Origin: an uncultured Collinsella sp.
Lineage (GTDB): Bacteria > Actinomycetota > Coriobacteriia > Coriobacteriales > Coriobacteriaceae
NCBI GenBank assembly: GCA_900549215.1
Contig: URNJ01000033.1
Coordinates: forward strand, 1 to 14,351
DNA: 14,351 nucleotides
Direction: 5' to 3'
The notes beneath the pieces were generated by a model. The model made no database searches. It worked only from the letters and a program-made list of their open reading frames with translations, and was not told the DNA's origin. A program made the position numbers and the translations under genes. This document shows positions 1 through 5,446 of this stretch, piece by piece; position 1 is the stretch's first letter, and each line of letters begins with the position of its first letter.

Positions 1-136
1 CGCCCGCCACGCCTACAGCGTGGACGTGCTCGTGCCCAACCGTCGCGAAACGCTCGAGGCCTTTCCCGAGATTCCCTACGATCGGGCAACCATTGACGAC
101 TATCTTCGCCTCACGCTGAAAGGGGCTTCAAAATGA
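1..136 (+). CDS. ABC transporter ATP-binding protein, C-terminal end (partial)
   Basis: Only the last 44 codons are present; the first complete codon begins at base 2 and the TGA stop is at 134-136. The visible protein begins ARHAYSVDVLVPNRR and ends YLRLTLKGASK. It has none of the Walker or signature motifs, which would lie upstream of the window. The assignment rests on two things: the tail resembles those of small ATPases paired with ABC-2 permeases (a hydrophobic strand, then a Pro-rich turn and a 'T-I-D-D' helix), and the stop overlaps the start of an ABC-2-like permease gene (ATGA, 133-136). That overlap implies translational coupling and a shared complex. The ATPase would power export at the inner face of the membrane; the substrate cannot be told. 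Confidence 0.72.
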   Translation, partial: ARHAYSVDVLVPNRRETLEAFPEIPYDRATIDDYLRLTLKGASK

Positions 137-831
137 AACGCGCCTTTATGTCCGAGCTCGCCATCGCTCGCACGCTCATCCCGAGCATTGCGGGCGTCGG
201 CCTGTTCATCTTCGTCGTGCTAACCCTTGCCAACGCATCGGACGGCGATTCCGGTATGAGCGCCGGCGCCTGCGCGGTCAGCGCCATGTCGCCCATCATA
301 ATCATGAACTCACTGGCTGGCTACGATAACCAAAACGGCTGGGAGCGCTATCGGGCAACGCTGCCGTTCTCGCGCAAAGACATCATCTGCGCACGCTACC
401 TGTGCATTATTGCTTTCTCGGCCGTCATGGCATGCGCCGCCGTGCTTTTGAACATCATCGCCCTTCCGTTCTTCGATCACACGGGCATTCCCTCGACGGG
501 ACAGACCGTCTTTGAGATCACAATAGCCTCCGCCGCATCGATGCTCATCTCCCTCATGATGGTGTTTTTGGCACAGCCGCTGTTCTTTCGATTTGGACAC
601 ATGGAGGCGCTGCGCCTTTCCGTCGGCCTGTTTGCCCTGATGGGCTGCGGTACCATGGCAATGCTGAGCTCTTCCAACCCCATTAGCAACTGGCTCATGT
701 CGATTGCCGGAGCGAATCCCGATCCTGCCGTCCTTGGCGGTCTGTGCGCAGGAATTGCCGTACTGGCCCTCGTGCTATGCGCAATCAGCTGCGCCGTCAG
801 CACCAAGGTCTATCGAGCACGCGACCTGTAA
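133..831 (+). CDS. ABC-2 type transporter permease (ABC2_membrane_5-like)
   Basis: This 232-residue protein is almost entirely hydrophobic, with about six membrane segments near residues 12-34, 44-62, 88-112, 130-152, 158-178 and 198-224, and has no signal peptide or soluble domain. The motif GWERYRATLPFSRKDI (about residues 70-85) is typical of small ABC-2 permeases of the type found in PmtB-like exporters, where a 'W..Y..tLP.sR..iv..ry' stretch follows the second helix. The ATG overlaps the stop of the upstream ATPase and has AAAGGGG about 8 bases upstream. The pair should form a homodimeric or simple export complex. Substrate is unknown; drugs, peptides or lipids are possible. In this class a GntR regulator often lies upstream, but that would be outside the window. 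Confidence 0.82.
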   Translation: MKRAFMSELAIARTLIPSIAGVGLFIFVVLTLANASDGDSGMSAGACAVSAMSPIIIMNSLAGYDNQNGWERYRATLPFSRKDIICARYLCIIAFSAVMACAAVLLNIIALPFFDHTGIPSTGQTVFEITIASAASMLISLMMVFLAQPLFFRFGHMEALRLSVGLFALMGCGTMAMLSSSNPISNWLMSIAGANPDPAVLGGLCAGIAVLALVLCAISCAVSTKVYRARDL

Positions 832-1104
832 TCGACAGCTAAAGGGCTTGGGCGGCACCCCACCTCATTTACTAGATAAGAAGAAGCAGCAACAACGTCG
901 CTACCACCCTTCACGACATGCCGTTTAGATCTCGGCAACCAAAGAGAAGCCGACAGCATATCTTCGATTCGAGCCTTAACCAAATGCCCTCTCGAACTAT
1001 GGCCCCTGTCTCACCACAGCGATATCAAAGCTTCATGGCGGGACGGTATCATCGGACGAGCGCCGTAATCTGGCGCGGTCGTTCTTTGGGGAGGCATTTC
1101 ACCC
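832..1104. other. Intergenic region before the EamA gene
   Basis: No convincing gene lies in these 273 bases; the short open frames have atypical composition and no ribosome binding site. A small hairpin is visible at 1060-1076 (GCGCC, 7-base loop, GGCGC), and a Shine-Dalgarno run GGGGAGG lies at 1088-1094, ten bases before the GTG start at 1105. No clear promoter or T-rich terminator is seen. The rest holds nothing I can name. Confidence 0.4.
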
Positions 1105-1980
1105 GTGTCGTGGGTCGCAGCAGCATTTGTGTCGGCTTTCTTTGCCGGCATCACATCTATCCTGGCCAAATGCGGCATCAAGCAGACCGACTCCGATGTC
1201 GCGACGGCCATTCGCACCTGCGTGGTGCTCGTTTTCGCCTGGGCAATGGCGGGCATTTCTGGATCCATTGGAACCATTGGCAGCATCGAATCCAGATCCT
1301 GGCTCTTTCTCGTCCTCTCGGGACTCGCCACCGGTGCTTCGTGAATCTGTTACTTTAAGGCGTTGGGCATCGGAGACGTCAATAAGGTCGTACCAGTCGA
1401 CAAGATGAGCACCGTACTCGCTGCACTGATCGCCATCGTGCTTTTTGGCGAGACGAGCAACCTTGCGGTTAAGCTCGTGGGAACCGCTGTCATCACCCTC
1501 GGCACGTTTTTAATGATCGAGAAGAAGCAGTCCGCCGGACCCGAGCAGCAGCAAGACCGGACCTGGCTCGCTTACGCCCTCGGTGCCGCCGCGTTCGCGG
1601 CGCTCACGTCCATCCTTGCCAAGGTTGGCATCGAAGGCGTCGAGTCCAACCTGGCCACGGCAATCCGTACCTGTGTGGTACTGGTTATGGCATGGGCAAT
1701 CGTGGCAGCCAAGGGAAAACTGGAGCAGGTCGCGCACGCTGACCGGCGCGAACTCACATTTCTCGCAACATCGGGCATCGCGACCGGAGCATCGTGGCTG
1801 CTCTATTACTATGCCATCGCTGCAGGCCAGGTGAGTGTCGTGGTGCAGATCGACAAACTATCGATTGTCGTATCGGTACTATTTGCGCGCCTGGCATTCA
1901 ACGAAAAACTCTCACGACGCAGCGCCATCGGTCTCGCCCTCATCGTCCTGGGCACCGCCGCGCTCGCAGTTTGGAAGTAG
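1105..1980 (+). pseudogene. EamA/DMT family transporter interrupted by an in-frame TGA
   Basis: Read through, this is a 291-codon membrane protein made of two homologous halves of about 140 residues, each with about five helices, as in EamA-family drug/metabolite transporters. Both halves carry the same pattern: TSILAK.GI, then ATAIRTCVVLV.AWA, then ATGAS. In the second half ATGAS is followed by Trp (codon 231, TGG at 1795-1797); in the first half the matching codon 80 is TGA (1342-1344), and the same frame continues immediately as ICYFKALGIGDVNKVV. One G-to-A change would therefore explain the break. The GTG start at 1105 is backed by GGGGAGG. The TTG at 1363 has only a badly spaced AAGG, so separate translation of the second half looks weak. 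It is most likely a recent pseudogene; readthrough, a split gene or a sequencing error remain possible. Confidence 0.8.
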
Positions 1981-1981
1981 C

Positions 1982-1996
1982 GCGGCCAGCGGCCGC
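1982..1996. terminator. Short GC hairpin between convergent genes
   Basis: GCGGCC (1982-1987) and GGCCGC (1991-1996) form a perfect 6-bp stem around AGC. It fills the 15-base gap between the stop of the EamA gene and the stop of the convergent ferrodoxin gene. Neither strand has a T-run after it, so its role as a bidirectional terminator is only inferred from position. Confidence 0.35.
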
Positions 1997-2787
1997 TACA
2001 TCCTCACACCTGGCTTGGGATGCCTGTACTGACCGTGGGATGCCGTGCGCCTACCGTGCGAGATGGCAAATTTGGGACAACAGTGCAGGCAACGAAGGCA
2101 GGCTGCGCACTCCGGCTTTGTCCAGACGGGAAGGCCGTCTCGCATCTCAATCGCCGCCATGGGGCAGCGCTTGGCACACAGGCCGCAGCCGATGCAGCGA
2201 TCGGCATCGACAGCAAACTTGCTCGTCTGTTGCATGCGCGGCAGCCCAATTGCGTGATACGCGCACGATGCAAACAGAGGCACGCGATGGCGCATCATGT
2301 TGCCCGTGCGGCGCGCCCGCACCGCCTCGATCACGGCATCAATCTGCGCCTCGGCAGCCCTATTGATACCCTCAACCTTTTGAGGGTCAGACAGGTCGAA
2401 AACAGGCGTCCAGGTATCGGGCATCTTGACGCTCATCGCCGCATCTAACTCAAGCCCACGCTCGTGTAGCAGATCGCGGGCGAACTTGGCCGATTGCCCG
2501 GTCGTCGAACCATATGTCGAGATATAGAACGTATAGGGGCGCTCGCCGCCCTTTGTGCCGGCAGCAACCGATAGGTCGACAGTCTTCAAAAACTCGATCA
2601 TTGGCGTCGGCAAGCCCCAGGCGTATACCGGGGCGACAAACCCCAGCCGACAGGGGCCTTCCATCACAGCAAGGTGAAGGATCTCGGCATCAAAGCGCTC
2701 AATCGACATAACTTTGTCGCTTGTCGCCGCTGCAATGCGACGCGCCACATGCTCGCTGTTCCCTGTCGCACTAAAGTACAGGATCAT
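1996..2787 (-). CDS. EFR1-family ferrodoxin (flavodoxin domain plus two 4Fe-4S clusters)
   Basis: The protein has 263 residues. Residues 1-160 form a flavodoxin-like fold beginning MILYFSATGNS, where the S-A-T-G-N-S loop (6-11) is the FMN phosphate-binding loop; GFVAPVYAWGLPTP is a further FMN-site stretch. The C-terminal part carries two bacterial 4Fe-4S motifs: C198-x2-C201-x2-C204-x3-C208-P and C227-x2-C230-x2-C233-x3-C237-P. This is the layout of EFR1 proteins, which are cytoplasmic one-electron carriers common in anaerobes; their partners are poorly known. The frame extends far upstream, but the ATG at 2787 is chosen because it starts exactly at the flavodoxin strand and has AGGGG just upstream. 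It begins 35 bases after the ClC gene on the same strand, so co-transcription is likely, though no functional link is obvious. Confidence 0.88.
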   Translation of the reverse strand: MILYFSATGNSEHVARRIAAATSDKVMSIERFDAEILHLAVMEGPCRLGFVAPVYAWGLPTPMIEFLKTVDLSVAAGTKGGERPYTFYISTYGSTTGQSAKFARDLLHERGLELDAAMSVKMPDTWTPVFDLSDPQKVEGINRAAEAQIDAVIEAVRARRTGNMMRHRVPLFASCAYHAIGLPRMQQTSKFAVDADRCIGCGLCAKRCPMAAIEMRDGLPVWTKPECAACLRCLHCCPKFAISHGRRTASHGQYRHPKPGVRM

Positions 2788-2822
2788 CTCGTACCCCTGG
2801 AATTGACTCGTGAAAAACCGCG

Positions 2823-4127
2823 CTACTTGCGCAGCGGCTTGGGCAGCGGAATGCCGGAAGCGATAACGGCGGCGATGATCATGCAGACGATACCTTTGAG
2901 TGGGAAGCACATGAGCAGCAGGCCCACGACCATGACCGGCTGGCGCATGACCGCACCCATCGTCGATGCCGTGCAGACGGCGACGCAAAAGACCGGATCT
3001 GCGCCGGTGAGGATAGCAAGGCCATAGCCCAGGCTTACGCCCGAGAAGATAACCGGGAAGAAGTGGCCGCCGCGCCAGCCCAGGTTGATGAGGGCGGGGG
3101 TCAGCATGGCTTTGACAAGACCGGTCGCGATAAGCACGCCGGCGGGAATGGTCAGGTAGGTTTCCATGAGCACGTCGGCCTGGGTCTCGCCGGCAAACAT
3201 GGTGTAGGGCAGGACCGTGCCGCAGATGGCGAGCGCCAGACCGGCCAGCATGGCTTTGACGACAGGACGCTCCCCTATTGCATGAGACAGCGCCTCGCTT
3301 GCGTGCTCGGAGACAAAGTACAGCCAGCCGCAAACGGTGCCGACCAACGCCAGCGGAATGAGCCAGGCAAGTTCCAGGTTGCCCACCTCGGCGGACTCGA
3401 ACCTGGGCATGCCCATGCCGCCGCCCACAAGCTGGCCAAGCAGCAGGTAGGTGCCCAGACCGCCGGCAATCGCGATGCCATAGACCACGGTCTTTTGCAC
3501 CTTGGGCAGCTTGATGGTGATCTCGCCGGACACGGACTCATCGTCGGCGTCTTCGCCCTGGCCGTCGGCGCTACCGGCAAGCGGTGCTACAAAGCCAAAG
3601 ACGGGCGCGGTAAAGAGCGCCGTCAGGGCAGCCTGGGTGCCCAGCAGCGTGAGCTCCCTAAACTCGGCGCCAAAGCAACGCATACGGTCGCCGACCCAGC
3701 TGCACAGACCCGCGATAACACCGGTCAGACCGGCCTCCGGTCCAATGCTGCCGCCAAACAGCAGCGGCAGCAACGCCGCGAGCGAAAGCTTGCCCAGGTT
3801 GTCGTACGGGTAGCGCCCGTCTTGCTTAACCTTAGCCATCACCTGGTTGAGGTCATCGGTCTTGGCGCCTGTCATCTTTTCGTACAGACCGATTAATAGG
3901 CCGCCCAGCAGGCAGACAAAAAACGGGTACGGCAAAAAGCCAAACGGGCCGCTGGCGAGCTCGGGCGAAGCGACGCCCAGCGCGTGCGGAATCTCGGTCC
4001 ACAGATAGTCGATACCGTGCTCCATCGCAAAAAAGAACAGCCAGACCGCGGCACCTGCGAACGCACCGGTCACAGCAACGCTAACTAAAAACAGCGCGCG
4101 GTTTGTGGGTTTGGCAAGGTTATCCAT
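2823..4127 (-). CDS. Divergent ClC-family chloride/ion channel protein
   Basis: The protein has 434 residues, about ten or more hydrophobic helices and no CBS domains, the size of short bacterial ClC proteins. Family marks are GGSIGPEAG at 125-133 (the position of the GREGP motif), FTAPVFGF at 172-179, and GGHFFP at 353-358 (the GxFxP motif). The usual first anion motif GSGIPE is not visible; the equivalent stretch reads GAKTDD (87-92). The residue aligning with the gating Glu of GREGP appears to be Ile128, with a Glu three places on (131). A charged loop (185-203, GSADGQGEDADDESVSGEI) is inserted mid-protein. These deviations resemble the YfeO-like 'ion channel protein' branch more than classical Cl-/H+ exchangers, so the ion carried is uncertain. 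The start is supported by GGGAGGA before ATG. It is probably the first gene of a unit with the downstream ferrodoxin. Confidence 0.85.
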   Translation of the reverse strand: MDNLAKPTNRALFLVSVAVTGAFAGAAVWLFFFAMEHGIDYLWTEIPHALGVASPELASGPFGFLPYPFFVCLLGGLLIGLYEKMTGAKTDDLNQVMAKVKQDGRYPYDNLGKLSLAALLPLLFGGSIGPEAGLTGVIAGLCSWVGDRMRCFGAEFRELTLLGTQAALTALFTAPVFGFVAPLAGSADGQGEDADDESVSGEITIKLPKVQKTVVYGIAIAGGLGTYLLLGQLVGGGMGMPRFESAEVGNLELAWLIPLALVGTVCGWLYFVSEHASEALSHAIGERPVVKAMLAGLALAICGTVLPYTMFAGETQADVLMETYLTIPAGVLIATGLVKAMLTPALINLGWRGGHFFPVIFSGVSLGYGLAILTGADPVFCVAVCTASTMGAVMRQPVMVVGLLLMCFPLKGIVCMIIAAVIASGIPLPKPLRK

Positions 4128-4151
4128 CGGGTCCTCCCGCGGTCAAAGTTG

Positions 4152-4172
4152 ACATAGTTATGTTTTATTGTA
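4152..4172 (-). promoter_or_regulatory. Possible promoter -10 and small operator for the ClC gene
   Basis: On the minus strand, TACAAT (4167-4172) is a good -10 box, placing the start of transcription near 4160 and giving a leader of about 33 bases before the ClC ATG. No good -35 is seen at 17 bases. A perfect inverted repeat, ACATA-GT-TATGT (4152-4163), overlaps the predicted start site and could be a repressor site. Both calls are by eye. Confidence 0.35.
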
Positions 4173-4252
4173 GAGCGAGCGTTGCCCGAACGAGCCAACC
4201 GTCTGCGCCGCAAACGGCACCATTGGGAGCCATAGCGGGACAGGCTCAAGAC

Positions 4253-4786
4253 TCATCCGTTGATAATCGAGACAATCTCGCGCAAATCGTCGGCAAAGTA
4301 GATGCCGTGCTGGCGCCTCGGGCTCGAAAGCCCTTTATCAATCATGTGCCCGAGCAGCGCCTTGAGGTCGTTGTAGTAACCGTCCAGGTTATACAGGATG
4401 CACGGAGCACTCAGGTGCCCCAACGACACCGCGGACATGACCTCGGCAATCTCCTCGAGCGTGCCCGTCCCACCGGGAAAGGCGATGAACGCATCGCCGA
4501 GCTCAATCATCTTGGCTTTGCGCTCGGCCATATCACTCGTCACGATGAGGTCGTCGATACCGTCATGTTGAAACTCGGCCTCGATAAAAAAGCTCGGCTC
4601 AACACCCGTCACGTGTCCGCCAGCATCGAGCACGCTATCGGCGAGCGCACCCATCAGGCCCGATTTGGACCCGCCGTATACCAACGCGTGTCCGTTGGCG
4701 CCAATCCAGTTGCCCAGCTCCTGTACCGCAGACAGAAATGCTGGGTCGTTACCGACACTGGCACCCAGATACACGGTGATATTCAT
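4253..4786 (-). CDS. TIGR00730/LOG family Rossmann-fold nucleotide hydrolase
   Basis: The protein has 177 residues, the usual length of the family. It opens MNITVYLGAS, a Rossmann beta strand, followed by YGGSKSGLMG in the nucleotide-binding region and MAERKAKM with the conserved Arg-Lys. The diagnostic motif PGGTGTLEE is at 104-112. LOG enzymes cleave nucleoside 5'-monophosphates between base and ribose phosphate; in plants and some bacteria this releases cytokinin bases. In most bacteria the natural substrate is unclear, and a purine-nucleotide salvage or house-cleaning role is plausible. The ATG at 4786 is preceded by GAGGGGGA at good spacing. It begins 36 bases after the potassium channel gene and is probably co-transcribed with it; a 125-base gap separates it from the ClC gene. 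Confidence 0.88.
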   Translation of the reverse strand: MNITVYLGASVGNDPAFLSAVQELGNWIGANGHALVYGGSKSGLMGALADSVLDAGGHVTGVEPSFFIEAEFQHDGIDDLIVTSDMAERKAKMIELGDAFIAFPGGTGTLEEIAEVMSAVSLGHLSAPCILYNLDGYYNDLKALLGHMIDKGLSSPRRQHGIYFADDLREIVSIING

Positions 4787-4822
4787 ATTCAGTCCCCCTC
4801 ATCGTGACGCACGGCGCCCGTT

Positions 4823-5248
4823 CTAGCGCTGGCGTCGACGATACTCGCGCACGCGACGCGAAAGATCGGCAAGCTCGTCGCGATCGAGCTCTTCCAAATG
4901 CTCCAGATCATCCATAAAGCGCGCCATGGTGTCCTTTTGACGCATCTTGATGAGCGTATTGCAGTAGTTCACCGCCACGCCCGTGAGCATGGCGATGTAG
5001 AAGATGCTGATAACGCTCAGAATGACGGTAATGGCGCGGGCAACCGGCGTTTCGGCCGGAATGTCGCCAAAGCCGATGGTCGAGACCGTCTCAAAGCTAA
5101 ACCACAGGCCATCGCCAAACGTGAGGGTCGTGGGCTCGGACAGCCAGACAGCCGTCGAGCACAGCAGGTAAAAGATAAGAAACAGACCCGTGATGCGCGC
5201 AAAGCCAGCCTGTCGCAGCACATCGGCAAGCGTCCTCAACTTGTTCAT
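4823..5248 (-). CDS. Two-helix potassium channel family protein
   Basis: The protein has 141 residues: a first membrane helix (about 19-37), a pore helix (46-56), the selectivity filter TIGFGD (57-62) and a second membrane helix (about 70-93). This is the minimal KcsA/Ion_trans_2 pore, expected to work as a tetramer conducting K+. The C-terminal tail (97-141) is highly charged, rich in Glu, Asp and Arg, with a likely coiled helix; there is no RCK/TrkA-N domain, so no obvious nucleotide gating. The frame is open back to 5299, but the ATG at 5248 has AAAAGGGG at proper spacing and leaves a normal N-terminus, so it is preferred. The gene reads divergently from the hybrid kinase at 5447 and leads into the LOG-family gene. 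Confidence 0.87.
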   Translation of the reverse strand: MNKLRTLADVLRQAGFARITGLFLIFYLLCSTAVWLSEPTTLTFGDGLWFSFETVSTIGFGDIPAETPVARAITVILSVISIFYIAMLTGVAVNYCNTLIKMRQKDTMARFMDDLEHLEELDRDELADLSRRVREYRRRQR

Positions 5249-5301
5249 CGCGACCCCTTTTCCCAGACGCCCAATCACGTTCGCCCGGTATTGTCCCACA
5301 A

Positions 5302-5359
5302 CCGGCAGCTAGGGACGTTCCTTTTGCGCCGGCAGAAAGGGACTGTCCCCAGCTGCCGG
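5302..5359. repeat. Compact tandem/inverted repeat element in a divergent intergenic region
   Basis: The ends CCGGCAGCT (5302-5310) and AGCTGCCGG (5351-5359) are a perfect 9-bp inverted pair. Inside, the arms continue imperfectly: AGGGACGTTCCTTT (5311-5324) against AAAGGGACTGTCCCC (5336-5350). The same region also reads as two direct units with a 27-base period starting at 5302 and 5329, both of the form CCGGCAG-2 bases-AGGGAC. Each unit holds its own small palindrome, the second being GGGAC-T-GTCCC. It could fold into a long hairpin as RNA or act as a protein-binding site. It lies upstream of both the K+ channel and the kinase gene. I suspect a dispersed genomic repeat, but no second copy is in this window. 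Confidence 0.6.
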
Positions 5360-5446
5360 GCGGGAGCGTTTAGCGGTACAGCTGCCAACTGGGCAGGCTG
5401 AGCTGGTATCCTTATGCGGTAATGTCTCGATTCGTTAGGATTGTAT

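Noticed and set aside
1021..1104. Possible guanidine-type riboswitch before the EamA gene (ACGG and ACGA motifs, hairpin at 1060-1076)
   Set aside because: The ACGR motifs are not in loops of paired stems, so the mini-ykkC pattern is not met; only one small hairpin can be supported.
2788..3333. Upstream extension of the ferrodoxin reading frame to 3333
   Set aside because: This part overlaps the well-supported ClC gene, its translation is Arg/His/Pro-rich and unlike any fold, and the flavodoxin domain starts precisely at 2787.
4149..4171. TTGACA on the plus strand at 4149 as a -35 box
   Set aside because: No -10 box at 16-18 bases; any transcript would only run antisense to the LOG-family and K+ channel genes.
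5249..5299. Start of the K+ channel at 5299
   Set aside because: The ATG at 5248 has a better Shine-Dalgarno site and gives a normal N-terminus; the extension runs towards the repeat element.
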